Assembly (NCBI RefSeq): GCF_040450955.1
Contig: NZ_CP144373.1
Location: 62,001-126,000, forward strand
DNA length: 64,000 nt
Direction: 5' to 3'
DNA from: Thermodesulfovibrio sp. 3907-1M
Lineage (GTDB): Bacteria > Nitrospirota > Thermodesulfovibrionia > Thermodesulfovibrionales > Thermodesulfovibrionaceae
A program made the position numbers and the translations under genes. The notes below the pieces were generated by a model. That model was not told where the DNA came from. It did not search any database and saw only the letters and a program-made list of their open reading frames with translations. Positions within the stretch are counted from its first letter, which is position 1. Each line of letters begins with the position of its first letter. Shown in pieces: positions 53,745 to 63,089 of the stretch.

Positions 53745-53861
53745 ATGTACATACTTGAACAGCTTTTTTCTCATCACGGAGCTGAGTATGTCATTGCTGT
53801 GCTTTCAATTTTTGCGTTTATTGTTATTGTGGGAATGTTAAGAGAAAGGAGAAGATATTAA
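53745..53861 (+). CDS. HmcD-like 38-residue membrane protein
   Basis: A small frame with GGGGG ribosome site encodes MYILEQLFSHHGAEYVIAVL, then a helix to residue 31 and a basic tail RERRRY. It starts 2 bases after the 16-haem cytochrome. The position matches the small membrane protein HmcD of the Hmc operon. It probably stabilises the complex. Confidence 0.7.
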   Translation: MYILEQLFSHHGAEYVIAVLSIFAFIVIVGMLRERRRY

Positions 53862-53876
53862 TTTGTTGAGGGACAA

Positions 53877-54875
53877 ATGAATAGAAGAGAGTTTTTGAAA
53901 AAAGCATTGACAGTAGCTGGAATTAGTTTTATAGGTGGGAAAAAAGTTTATGGAGGAGATTCTTCTAATTTGTCTCAGGATACTGTGAAATCAACGGGTA
54001 ACACTGCAAACAGAAAGAATTGGTTAAAATACGAAGCAGTAAAAAGCAGAAAACTTCCAACAGAGCCCTACGCTGTGCTTGTTGACATTACGAAATGTAT
54101 TGGGTGCAGAAGATGTGAATGGGCATGCAATGAATGGAATAAAAATCCCAACAGGCCCATTAAAGAGTTTGAGGAATCAAAGGATAAAGCTCCATCAGTT
54201 TTTGACAGAATTCGTAGAACCCATGCTGGACAGTTTACTGTTGTAAACAGATTTTACGATGGAGGAAAACCTGTTTATGTAAAAAAACAATGCATGCATT
54301 GCGCTGAACCTGCCTGTCTTAACGCATGTTTTGTTGATGCCTTTAAGAAGACTTCTCATGGAGCAGTGCTTTATAATCCTTCTTTATGCGTGGGCTGTCG
54401 TTACTGTATGATTGCCTGTCCCTTTGATGTTCCTGCTTATGAATACTACGATCCAATTACACCACAGATTACAAAATGCACAATGTGCTTTGATAGAATA
54501 ACAGAGTCTCAGGTTCCTGCCTGTGTAGAAATATGTTCAGCTGATGCTTTAAGATTTGGACCAAGAAGTGAGATGCTAAAACTTGCCTATGAGAGAATAA
54601 ATAACAATCCTGAAAGATATCTACCTCATGTTTATGGAGAGCATGAAGCAGGTGGAACAAATTGGCTTTACATTTCAGGAGTTCCCTTTGAAAAACTCGG
54701 ATTTCCGAAGCTTGATAAAAGACCTATCCCGGACTACAGTAAAAACTTTCTTTTTACAGTAAAGGTGCTTGAGATTGTTGCTGCAGCACCCCTTGTATGG
54801 GGAGCCTATTACATGATTTCAAAAAACAGAAAGAAAAAAGAATCACAGGATGTGCAGAGCAATGAGAAACAATAG
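53877..54875 (+). CDS. hmcB: Periplasmic ferredoxin-type subunit with Tat-like signal (HmcB/DsrO-like)
   Basis: The 332-residue protein starts MNRREFLKKALTVAGIS, a twin-arginine-type signal. Four Cys clusters follow: CIGCRRCEWAC near 72, CMHCAEPACLNAC near 140, CVGCRYCMIAC near 172 and CTMCFDRITESQVPACVEIC near 202, enough for four [4Fe-4S]. A C-terminal helix (about 290-312) anchors it. It would connect the 16-haem cytochrome and the NrfD-type membrane subunit. The C-terminus overlaps the next gene by 26 bases. Confidence 0.9.
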   Translation: MNRREFLKKALTVAGISFIGGKKVYGGDSSNLSQDTVKSTGNTANRKNWLKYEAVKSRKLPTEPYAVLVDITKCIGCRRCEWACNEWNKNPNRPIKEFEESKDKAPSVFDRIRRTHAGQFTVVNRFYDGGKPVYVKKQCMHCAEPACLNACFVDAFKKTSHGAVLYNPSLCVGCRYCMIACPFDVPAYEYYDPITPQITKCTMCFDRITESQVPACVEICSADALRFGPRSEMLKLAYERINNNPERYLPHVYGEHEAGGTNWLYISGVPFEKLGFPKLDKRPIPDYSKNFLFTVKVLEIVAAAPLVWGAYYMISKNRKKKESQDVQSNEKQ

Positions 54876-56043
54876 CTGGTTTAGAGAAAAAATATTTCTG
54901 GGCATGAGCTTTAAAGAGTATGTTTCAAAACATGCTACACTGCCATTTTTCATTGCCTTTTTAATTCTTGCCTTTTCTTTTTATTCAATGGTTTACAGGC
55001 TTCTTTATGGACTTGGTCCTGCAACAAACCTTTCTGATACATATCCATGGGGATTGTGGATTAGCTTTGACATTCTTGCAGGAATTGCTCTTGCTGCACC
55101 GGGACTTACAGTGGGCACAGCAGTCTATCTTTTTGGATTAAAAGACTATAAACACTTTGCCAGAGCTGCAATTCTTTCAAGCCTGCTTGGTTATGTTTTT
55201 GCAGTCTTTGCCTTGATGTTTGATCTTGGTAGATACTACCGTGTTCCCTATGTAATTGGCTGGTCATGGGGATTAAATTCAATACTGTTTCTCATTGCAT
55301 GGCATTTTTTCTTGTATATTATCATTTGCCTTATTGAGTGGTTTCCTGCATTTTTTGAATGGATTGGCAGGGAGAAATTGAGAGAATTTTTCTCAAAGCT
55401 TGGAATCTGGGCAACTGTATTCGGTGTAATCATTGCTGGTGGACATCAGTCAGCTCTTGGAGGATTGTTTCTTATTGCACCAACAAAAGTGCATCCTCTC
55501 TGGTATTCGGCATTACTGCCGTTGTTTTTCCTCATCTCTGCAGTCTTTGCTGGAATTTCAATGGTTATAATTGAAAGCACCATTTCTCATAGAGTTTTTA
55601 AAGAACACATAAAAAATTTTGATGAAGAGGAGTTTAATAGAAAAACACTGGGGCTTGCTAAGGCTCTGGTTGTATCGCTTTTTGTATATTTAATTCTTAA
55701 AATTCTTGACCTTGCCCATTATGATAACTGGCATTATTTAATTACTGGTTATGGCTACTGGTATCTTTTTGAAGTTTGTGGCTTTGTATTGCTTCCTGCT
55801 TTAGTTCTAATAAATGCAATAAAAACAAAAAATGCGAAAATAGTTAGAGTAACAGCCTTTGGAATTGCTTTTGGAGTAATACTTAATCGTTTTAATGTAA
55901 GCCTGATTGCCTACAACTGGTACATTCCTCTTTCTGAGAAATACTATCCTACTTGGATGGAAGTGGCACTTTCCTCAGGAGTGGTCATCTTAATAATTCT
56001 GTTTTACAGATTCATTGTAAGGAGAATGGCTATTCTTTCGTAA
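54850..56043 (+). CDS. hmcC: NrfD/PsrC-type membrane subunit (HmcC/DsrP-like)
   Basis: The 397-residue protein has about ten membrane helices of the NrfD family, with YPWGLWISFDILAGIALAA near 62 and GGHQSALGGLFL near 198. It would be a quinone-interacting subunit. A second ATG at 54862 is close by and just as likely a start. It is the last gene of the operon and overlaps the convergent corC by 14 bases. Confidence 0.9.
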   Translation: MCRAMRNNSWFREKIFLGMSFKEYVSKHATLPFFIAFLILAFSFYSMVYRLLYGLGPATNLSDTYPWGLWISFDILAGIALAAPGLTVGTAVYLFGLKDYKHFARAAILSSLLGYVFAVFALMFDLGRYYRVPYVIGWSWGLNSILFLIAWHFFLYIIICLIEWFPAFFEWIGREKLREFFSKLGIWATVFGVIIAGGHQSALGGLFLIAPTKVHPLWYSALLPLFFLISAVFAGISMVIIESTISHRVFKEHIKNFDEEEFNRKTLGLAKALVVSLFVYLILKILDLAHYDNWHYLITGYGYWYLFEVCGFVLLPALVLINAIKTKNAKIVRVTAFGIAFGVILNRFNVSLIAYNWYIPLSEKYYPTWMEVALSSGVVILIILFYRFIVRRMAILS

Positions 56044-57325
56044 AAATTTTTTCATATCTTATTTTTGATATTCTCTGTCCAATCATTTCAACAACTTTAA
56101 AAGTTTTACCATCAACATTTACAGTGTCACCAACACGGGGAATTCTTTGAAGAGCGGTAAGAATAAATCCTCCAAGAGTATCGTAATCTTCTGATTCTTC
56201 AATTTCAATTCCGTAGTCTTCTTTTAAATCTCTTATGGAAATTGTAGCATCAATAAGCATTGAACCATCGGGAAGTGTAATTACAGGCATTTCAGTATCA
56301 TATTCATCCCTTATCTCACCTACAAGCTCTTCAAGAATGTCTTCAAGTGTTACGAGCCCTGTTACAACACCGTATTCATCAACAACCACTGCCATGTGAA
56401 CTCTTTTTTTCTGCATTTCTTTAAGCAGTATGTTTATTTTCATCGTTTCAGGCACAAACATGGGAGGTTTAAGAAGTCTTTTTATATCTATGGTTTCAGA
56501 ATTTTTAATGAGTGCATTATAGAAATCCTTTGCATGAAGTATTCCTCTAATGTCATTGAGATCCTTACCAAGAGCAGGATATCTTGAAAACTTTTCATCC
56601 ATAATAATTTCTTTAATTTCATCAATGCTCATGTAAATGCTAACAGTAACCATTTGAGGAGCTGGAACCATTATTTCTTTAACTGTTATTTCACTGAAGC
56701 TGAATGCACTATGGATAAGCTGTCGTTCTTCAGGTTCAAATATACCCTTTTGTTCTCCTTCTTCAATTAAAAGTTTTAACTCTTCCTGTGAAACAAATCC
56801 TCTCTCAGAGAATGCCTTAAGTCCAAATGGTTTAAGAAGAAAGTTTGTGCTCACTGTTAGAATTTTTACAAAAATAAAGGTTAACTTTGAGAATCTATCA
56901 ATAAATTTTGCAGTTTTTAAGCTTATCCAGTCAGGATGGTAAAGAGCAATGGATTTTGGAATTAGTTCACCCACTATTACCATAAAATATGTAACCAGAA
57001 TTACAACTACAGCGATAGATATTGCTTCTGCAGAAACTCTAAGGAAACTGAATGGTAATGCCTCAATCAAAGGCTTTATGTTTTTTACTGCATATGCACC
57101 TGCCAGAGCTGAGGCCAGGCTTCCTATTAGAGTAATTCCAACCTGAATAGTTGCTAAGAATTTATCAGGATTTTCCTTGAATTTTTGAACTATTTCAGCA
57201 TTTGGATTTTTTTCTTCAATAAGCTGTTTAAGCTTTGATCTTCTTAATGTAACAACTCCGATTTCACTGGCAGCAAAGAGGCCATTCAAAATGATAAGAA
57301 GAATTATTAAAAAAATCTCATTCAT
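56030..57325 (-). CDS. CNNM/CorC-type membrane protein with CBS pair
   Basis: The 431-residue protein has the CNNM (DUF21) membrane domain (about 1-190), with the family motif ASEIGVVTLRRSKLKQLIEE. Two CBS domains (about 205-330) with VTIYMSIDEI-like and VVDEYGVVTGLVTLEDILEELVG follow, then a C-terminal CorC_HlyC domain. Members take part in Mg/Co efflux or Na-Mg exchange. It is the last gene of the ilvB-IDH operon, only 2 bases after IDH. Confidence 0.92.
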   Translation of the reverse strand: MNEIFLIILLIILNGLFAASEIGVVTLRRSKLKQLIEEKNPNAEIVQKFKENPDKFLATIQVGITLIGSLASALAGAYAVKNIKPLIEALPFSFLRVSAEAISIAVVVILVTYFMVIVGELIPKSIALYHPDWISLKTAKFIDRFSKLTFIFVKILTVSTNFLLKPFGLKAFSERGFVSQEELKLLIEEGEQKGIFEPEERQLIHSAFSFSEITVKEIMVPAPQMVTVSIYMSIDEIKEIIMDEKFSRYPALGKDLNDIRGILHAKDFYNALIKNSETIDIKRLLKPPMFVPETMKINILLKEMQKKRVHMAVVVDEYGVVTGLVTLEDILEELVGEIRDEYDTEMPVITLPDGSMLIDATISIRDLKEDYGIEIEESEDYDTLGGFILTALQRIPRVGDTVNVDGKTFKVVEMIGQRISKIRYEKIFTKE

Positions 57326-57327
57326 AA

Positions 57328-58407
57328 TCAGGATTTAATTTTCTTAACAAGCGCCTCTGCTACCTCCTGTGTTCCCACAGGTGGATTTGGATCATCTGGT
57401 GTTTTCATATCATAGGTTACAAACTTTCCCTCTTCTATAATTTCAGCTACAGCTTTTTCTATTTTATTTGCAGCATCAAATTCACCTAAATGTCTCAGCA
57501 TCATAACTGCACTCAATATTATTGCAAAGGGATTTACTTTGTTCAATCCCTTGTATTTTGGTGCGCTTCCATGGGTTGGCTCAAATACCGCATATTCATC
57601 ACCAATGTTTGCTCCCGGTGCCAGTCCAAGTCCACCAATAAGCCCTGCTGCAAGATCGCTTATTATGTCACCGTAGAGATTTGGTAGTACAAGAACATCA
57701 TAAAGCTCAGGCTTCTGAACAAGCTGCATACACATGTTGTCAACAATCTTGTCCTCAAACTCTATGTCTGGATATCGGGCTGCCACATCTCTTGCCACTT
57801 CAAGAAAAAGCCCATCACTGTACTTCATGATATTTGCTTTATGAACAGCGGTAACCTTCTTTCTACCATTTTTTCTTGCATACTCAAAGGCAAAACGGAC
57901 AATTCTTTCTGTTCCGAAAACTGAGATTGGTTTAATACTTATTCCAGAGTCCTGCCTGATTTTTTTGGTCGTTTTTTCTTCAATAAATTTTATCAAATCC
58001 AGTGTTTCAGGCTCACCTTTTTTAAACTCCACTCCAGCATAAAGGTCTTCTGTGTTTTCTCTTACTATAACAAGATCAATATTTTCATATTTTGTTCTTG
58101 CACCTTTAAAGCTCTTGCAGGGTCTTACACATGCATAAAGGTCAAGAGCCTGTCTGAGAGTGACATTTACGCTTCTGAAACCTGTTCCAACAGGTGTTGT
58201 TATTGGTCCTTTTATGGCAATTTTATTTTTTTTGATTGAATCTATCACCCTTTCAGGAAGAGGATTCCCCTCTTTTAAATAAACGTCTTCTCCTGCATTC
58301 TGAATTTCCCAGTTGATCTTTACTCCTGTTGCTTCAACAACTTTTTTCATTGCCTCAGAGATTTCAGGTCCAATTCCATCTCCTGGAATAAGCGTGATAT
58401 TGTACAT
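57328..58407 (-). CDS. NAD-type isocitrate dehydrogenase (IDH/IPMDH family)
   Basis: The 359-residue protein has the beta-decarboxylating dehydrogenase fold with IPGDGIGPE at the start and [20 protein letters not shown] near 100. [12 protein letters not shown] lies near 195, and [20 protein letters not shown] near 250. The RSVNVTLR substrate loop with Ser-Asn fits isocitrate, not isopropylmalate. The NAD loop near 290 (HGSAPKYKG) supports NAD preference. It would convert isocitrate to 2-oxoglutarate. It stands directly after a citrate-synthase-type gene, which supports this role. Confidence 0.82.
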   Translation of the reverse strand: MYNITLIPGDGIGPEISEAMKKVVEATGVKINWEIQNAGEDVYLKEGNPLPERVIDSIKKNKIAIKGPITTPVGTGFRSVNVTLRQALDLYACVRPCKSFKGARTKYENIDLVIVRENTEDLYAGVEFKKGEPETLDLIKFIEEKTTKKIRQDSGISIKPISVFGTERIVRFAFEYARKNGRKKVTAVHKANIMKYSDGLFLEVARDVAARYPDIEFEDKIVDNMCMQLVQKPELYDVLVLPNLYGDIISDLAAGLIGGLGLAPGANIGDEYAVFEPTHGSAPKYKGLNKVNPFAIILSAVMMLRHLGEFDAANKIEKAVAEIIEEGKFVTYDMKTPDDPNPPVGTQEVAEALVKKIKS

Positions 58408-58421
58408 TTTTATATTTCCTC

Positions 58422-59663
58422 CTAAGGTGTTACTGTTAGAATCTGCCTGACAATGTCAGGATACTGTGCTATAAATCTAAGTTCATCATCAGTAAGAGGT
58501 TTCTGGGTATGTAAATTTGCATACTGAACAAGTTCAAGTATTTTTCTTGCTTCATTGTCATCGTGAAATTCTATTCCAAGTTTGCTGTATACATATCTGA
58601 ATCCTTTTATTCCACCATACTCTCCAGTTGTTATAATTCTTCCTGTTTCAAGAAGTTCTGGTTCTCCACGACCAACATCTTCTGGAGAGTACAGTTCATA
58701 ATTAGCTCTGTCTTTTAAAACTCCATCAGCATGGATTCCTGATTCATGGGCAAAAGCATTTGCACCAACACCTGGCTGATTTATAGGGATGGGGATATTG
58801 AAAGCGTATGAGGCGTATTTGGCAATTTTCCATGCCATTTTAAGATTTACATGTTCATCAAGTGGACATTTTTCCTTCAGTCCATGAGAAAACTTAAGGG
58901 CTAAGATTGTGGATACCAGATCAGCATTTCCAGCTCTTTCACCATATCCATTAACCGTTGTATTTATGTAACTGTCAACTCCTGCCTCTATTGTACCCTG
59001 AGCTCCTGCAACAGATACTGCCTCTGCCATGCCAAGGTCATTGTGACAATGCATTTCAATGGGAAATTTTGTAGCCAGCGCAAGTGTATGAATTCTTTCA
59101 TAAATTGTAATCGGGTCTTCACATCCAAGTGTATCACAGTAACGGAATCTATCTCCACCTGCCTCTTTTCCTGCAAGAATGAATTCAATGAGTCTGCTGA
59201 GTTCTGTTCTGGATGCATCTTCTGCATTGAAGCCTACTGTTTCTGCTCCTAATTCCTTGGCAAGTTTTACAGCATTATACATTCCTTTTACAATGTCATC
59301 CCATGTTTTTCTGCCCTGAAACTTACCCTGAATCATAATTTCAGATGTTGAGACGGAGAGATTCAAGTGTTTAATTTTAGGACAGTTTTTAAATGCAAGC
59401 TCAACATCTTCAGGAATGGCTCTTGCCCATCCTTCAAGATGAATTCTTTTAAAGACGCCCATCTCAGCAAGTTCAAGATTCGCATTAATGTAATTAACTT
59501 CATGTTTCAGGGTAGGAAATCCAATTTCACTCTGATAAACGCCCATCTCATCAAGATATAAATTGAGCATTGTCTTTGAAAGTTTTGGTAGAAGTATTCT
59601 TGAAGTCTGAACCCCATCTCTATTTGTTACATCAATAAGATAAACTTTTCCCATATTTGCCAT
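58422..59663 (-). CDS. HMGL-type acyl-CoA aldol synthase: Re-citrate synthase or homocitrate synthase
   Basis: The 413-residue protein has the TIM-barrel domain of the isopropylmalate/homocitrate synthase family, with [15 protein letters not shown] near residue 10. It also has [13 protein letters not shown] near 205 and [12 protein letters not shown] near 245, the family's metal and CoA regions. No LeuA regulatory domain is seen. The location between ilvN and an isocitrate dehydrogenase favours Re-citrate synthase, known from Clostridium kluyveri and some anaerobes, which joins acetyl-CoA and oxaloacetate. Homocitrate or citramalate synthase remain possible. I cannot decide from sequence alone. 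Confidence 0.65.
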   Translation of the reverse strand: MANMGKVYLIDVTNRDGVQTSRILLPKLSKTMLNLYLDEMGVYQSEIGFPTLKHEVNYINANLELAEMGVFKRIHLEGWARAIPEDVELAFKNCPKIKHLNLSVSTSEIMIQGKFQGRKTWDDIVKGMYNAVKLAKELGAETVGFNAEDASRTELSRLIEFILAGKEAGGDRFRYCDTLGCEDPITIYERIHTLALATKFPIEMHCHNDLGMAEAVSVAGAQGTIEAGVDSYINTTVNGYGERAGNADLVSTILALKFSHGLKEKCPLDEHVNLKMAWKIAKYASYAFNIPIPINQPGVGANAFAHESGIHADGVLKDRANYELYSPEDVGRGEPELLETGRIITTGEYGGIKGFRYVYSKLGIEFHDDNEARKILELVQYANLHTQKPLTDDELRFIAQYPDIVRQILTVTP

Positions 59664-59688
59664 TTTTCCTCCTTTTATAAATTTGTTG

Positions 59689-60177
59689 TTATTTTCTTTG
59701 AGATATTTCTCTTGGAATGGCTACTTTACCGGTTCTCACAAACTCTTTTATTCCTAAGGGTTTCATAAGTTCTATAAAAGCTTGAATCTTTTTTTCATCT
59801 CCTGTGACTTCTATTGTATAGGTTGTAGGACCTGAGTCAACAACTCTTCCACGAAATATTTCAACTGTTTTCAATAACTCAAGTCTGTTTTCCTTTCTTG
59901 GTGCAACTTTAATTAAAACCATTTCTCTTTCCACATGGTCTATCTCGGTTAAATCAACAACTTTGATAACATCAACAAGTCGGTTAAGTTGCTTTGTAAT
60001 CTGTTCAATAACTCTATCATCGCCTGTTGTTACAATTGTCATAATTGATATATTTGGATCAATTGTTTCTCCCACTGAAAGACTTTCTATGTTGTAACCC
60101 CTGCCGCTGAACAGTCCTGCAATTCTTGCTAAAACTCCGAATTTGTTTTCTACTAAAACAGAGATTGTGTGTCTCAC
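59689..60177 (-). CDS. ilvN: Acetolactate synthase small subunit
   Basis: The 162-residue protein has the ACT domain start [33 protein letters not shown] and the second half with [21 protein letters not shown]-type sequence. It regulates the large subunit and gives valine feedback. It lies 9 bases after ilvB. Confidence 0.96.
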   Translation of the reverse strand: MRHTISVLVENKFGVLARIAGLFSGRGYNIESLSVGETIDPNISIMTIVTTGDDRVIEQITKQLNRLVDVIKVVDLTEIDHVEREMVLIKVAPRKENRLELLKTVEIFRGRVVDSGPTTYTIEVTGDEKKIQAFIELMKPLGIKEFVRTGKVAIPREISQRK

Positions 60178-60186
60178 TGTTTCCTC

Positions 60187-61917
60187 CTATTTAACCGCTT
60201 TCAGTTTTCGCTCTTTTTTCTTCTCTTCAAAAATCATCTGATCAATTGGAGCTCCTGGCGGCACCATAGGATAAACTTTTTCTTTCCAGTCAACAACAAA
60301 ATCCATAAATACAGGCTTTCTTATTGATAAAGCTTCTTTTATTACAGGTTCAACCTCACTTGGTTTGGTTGCTCTCAATCCAACAGCTCCATAAGATTCT
60401 GCGACTTTTACAAAATCAGGTGCTGTGCTTAAATAGGTATGTGAATATCTTTCATTGTAAAAGAGTTCTTGCCATTGTCTGACCATTCCAAGATAACTGT
60501 TATTAATTATTGCCACCTTTACAGGTAAATCATAAACCACTGCTGTTGCAAGTTCTTGAATATTCATCTGGATACTTCCATCACCTGCTATGTCAATAAC
60601 TGTCATATCAGGAAAGGCAAGCTGCGCACCAATTGCTGCCGGAAATCCATATCCCATTGTTCCAAGTCCACCTGAGGTTACAAGCCTGCGAGGTTTGTCA
60701 AATTTGTAAAACTGAGCTGCCCACATCTGATTCTGTCCAACTTCTGTTGTAATAATTGCATCCCCTTTTGTAATTTCATATATTTTTTCAATAACATACT
60801 GGGGCTTTATAACTTCTGGATCAAATTCATATGTAAGCGGTCTTTCCTTTTTCCATTGATTTATCTGTTTAAGCCAAGCCTTTCTGATCTCCTCCCACTG
60901 AGGCTTAATTTCTTCTTTTATGATTTTATTGAGCACCTGAAGAACCCTGCTTACATCTCCAACTATTGGGATATCAACTCTCACATTCTTACGAATTGAT
61001 GTAGGATCAATATCTATGTGGATAATCTTTGCCTGAGGAGCAAACGCATCTGCTTTCCCTGTTACTCTGTCGTCAAATCTCATTCCAATTGCGATGATTA
61101 AATCGGAATTCTGAACTGCCATATTAGCATAATATGTTCCATGCATTCCAAGCATTCCAAGTGAAAGTTCATGGGTGCGAGGGAAACTGCCAAGCCCCAT
61201 AAGAGTATTGGCAACTGGAATCTGAGTAATTTCTGCAAGTTCTTTAAGATATTCATGTGCATTGGAAATAATACATCCACCACCGGCAATGATGACAGGT
61301 TTTTTTGCCCTGGCTATTTCCTGTGCTGCTTTTTTTATCATGTAAATATTACCCTCATAGGTCGGATTGTAACTTCTTATATGAACTTTTTCTGGCCAGA
61401 CAAACTCTGTCTTACCCTGAGTAACATCCTTAGGAAGATCAACAAGCACAGGACCTGGTCTACCTGTAGTGGCAATATAGAAAGCTTCTCTTACCTGTTT
61501 TGCTAAATCTTTTACATCCTTTACGAGGATATTGTATTTGGTGCAAGGTCTTGTAATTCCTACAATATCTGCTTCCTGAAAGGCATCATTTCCAATAAGA
61601 AATGTGGGAACCTGACCTGTAAAGATAACAAGTGGAACAGAATCCATGTACGCAGTCGCTATTCCTGTTACAGTATTAGTTGCTCCTGGACCACTTGTAA
61701 CCAGAACAACGCCTGGTTTTCCACTGACCCTTGCATATCCATCAGCAGCGTGGGTAGCTCCCTGTTCATGTCTTGTAAGAATTAGCTTTATATCTGGATC
61801 ATCGTAAAGAAGGTCAAAGATGTCAAGAATTACTCCTCCGGGGTAACCAAAAATGTGTTTTACTCCCTCCCTTTTCAAACATTCAATTAAAATTTCTGCA
61901 CCTTTCATTTTTGCCAT
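60187..61917 (-). CDS. ilvB: Acetolactate synthase large subunit
   Basis: The 576-residue ThDP enzyme has the [13 protein letters not shown] motif near residue 22, ThDP-activating Glu in [17 protein letters not shown] near 50, and [14 protein letters not shown] near 435, the ThDP-binding motif with the [12 protein letters not shown] that follows. It makes acetolactate from pyruvate, or acetohydroxybutyrate, in valine and isoleucine synthesis. No leader-peptide attenuator was recognised in the 51 bases upstream. Confidence 0.97.
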   Translation of the reverse strand: MAKMKGAEILIECLKREGVKHIFGYPGGVILDIFDLLYDDPDIKLILTRHEQGATHAADGYARVSGKPGVVLVTSGPGATNTVTGIATAYMDSVPLVIFTGQVPTFLIGNDAFQEADIVGITRPCTKYNILVKDVKDLAKQVREAFYIATTGRPGPVLVDLPKDVTQGKTEFVWPEKVHIRSYNPTYEGNIYMIKKAAQEIARAKKPVIIAGGGCIISNAHEYLKELAEITQIPVANTLMGLGSFPRTHELSLGMLGMHGTYYANMAVQNSDLIIAIGMRFDDRVTGKADAFAPQAKIIHIDIDPTSIRKNVRVDIPIVGDVSRVLQVLNKIIKEEIKPQWEEIRKAWLKQINQWKKERPLTYEFDPEVIKPQYVIEKIYEITKGDAIITTEVGQNQMWAAQFYKFDKPRRLVTSGGLGTMGYGFPAAIGAQLAFPDMTVIDIAGDGSIQMNIQELATAVVYDLPVKVAIINNSYLGMVRQWQELFYNERYSHTYLSTAPDFVKVAESYGAVGLRATKPSEVEPVIKEALSIRKPVFMDFVVDWKEKVYPMVPPGAPIDQMIFEEKKKERKLKAVK

Positions 61918-61968
61918 GGCTATACCCTTATTTTATAAGTTTTGAAAAATAAAATACCATAACTGTCT

Positions 61969-62727
61969 CTATTTAATCAATTTTTCAAGCATTTTTATGC
62001 TTTTAAACACATCTTCAGGAGTATGAGCTTCAATTGTATGTAAACAATTTTCATTTTTAAATAATCTAAAAAATTTTTCAAAATCAAAGCAACCACTTCC
62101 AATACAGAGATGTTCATCAAACTGTTTGTTGTTGTCATGGAGGTGAAGCTCAATTATATAATCATTCAACGAATAAAGCCATTCTTCAATGCTTTTTTTT
62201 GAAAAGAGATTAAAATGCCCTGTATCAAAACATATTCCAAAATAAGGGGAGCGAATTTTTTCCATAAGCATTTGCAGATTTTCTGGGTCTTCTTCAAAAA
62301 TGTTTTCTATGGCAATTTTAATCTTTAAATTTTCCCCTCTTGGTAAAATTTTTTCCCATGTTTTAAGACTTGCCTCCAGCCACACTTTTACTTTAAAGGC
62401 ATACTTCCATTTTTCATAGCCTGAGTGAAAAACTATTGATTTTGGGCTTAGGATTTCAGCAATGTCAAAAACCTGATTAAATCTTTCAACTGTAATCTCT
62501 CTTACCTTTGAATCAACTGCACCGGGAGATAAATCCATAAATGGTGCATGGAAAGATAAACAAGGCTCATAGGATAGAGTTTTTTTAAGTTTTTCTATAT
62601 CCTTTGTAGTAATACGGTCAAGGGATTGAGAGTCAAAATATATTTCAAGGTTAAGTTTTTCTTTTTGAATGATATCAATGTAATCATAAATTTTGTTATA
62701 TGGTACATGGATATGTATGTTTTCCAT
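61969..62727 (-). CDS. Xylose isomerase-like TIM-barrel (AP endonuclease 2 family) protein
   Basis: The 252-residue protein has the pattern of sugar phosphate isomerase/epimerases: SFHAPFMDLSPG near 58, VFHSGYEKWKYAF near 98, AIENIFEEDPE near 138 with the metal Glu, GICFDTGHFNLF near 165 and ELHLHDNN near 195. The His/Glu/Asp set for metals is present. Substrate is unknown. It starts 0 bases after the FmdB-like gene. Confidence 0.8.
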   Translation of the reverse strand: MENIHIHVPYNKIYDYIDIIQKEKLNLEIYFDSQSLDRITTKDIEKLKKTLSYEPCLSFHAPFMDLSPGAVDSKVREITVERFNQVFDIAEILSPKSIVFHSGYEKWKYAFKVKVWLEASLKTWEKILPRGENLKIKIAIENIFEEDPENLQMLMEKIRSPYFGICFDTGHFNLFSKKSIEEWLYSLNDYIIELHLHDNNKQFDEHLCIGSGCFDFEKFFRLFKNENCLHTIEAHTPEDVFKSIKMLEKLIK

Positions 62728-62976
62728 CTAAGTGGATTTTTCCTCTGATTTTTTGGAAGTTTTGTCTGAATTGGAAGAACCATTCCCTGAGTTATTTTTT
62801 CTTGCATAGTCTGTCACATACCAGCCACTTCCCTTTAAAATAAAAGAAGAGTGGGATATAAGTTTTTTAAGCTCTCCTCCGCAGACAGGACAATTTTTTA
62901 AAGGTTCTTCGCTGAATTTCTGAATAACTTCGTGAACTTTGTGGCATTTCATACATTCATATTCATAAATTGGCAT
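62728..62976 (-). CDS. FmdB-family zinc-ribbon protein
   Basis: The 82-residue protein begins [20 protein letters not shown] and has CPVCGG, forming a CxxC...CxxC ribbon typical of the FmdB regulatory family. The C-terminus is polar and Ser/Lys-rich. Proteins of this family are widespread and of unsettled function. It is the first gene of a two-gene unit with an AGGAGG site. Confidence 0.88.
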   Translation of the reverse strand: MPIYEYECMKCHKVHEVIQKFSEEPLKNCPVCGGELKKLISHSSFILKGSGWYVTDYARKNNSGNGSSNSDKTSKKSEEKST

Positions 62977-63053
62977 CTGACTGCACCCCTCCTTATAAAG
63001 ATATTGATAAATTTTATTTTAAAACATTCTTAGCCATTTTTGGTATATTTTGG

Positions 63054-63059
63054 TATAAT
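63054..63059 (+). promoter_or_regulatory. Predicted -10 box of the epimerase gene
   Basis: TATAAT occurs 30 bases before the ATG and AAGGAGG lies at 63074-63080. No good -35 was recognised, so it is only a candidate. Confidence 0.35.
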
Positions 63060-63089
63060 TAAGTAAAATTTTTTAAGGAGGCTTCAGAC

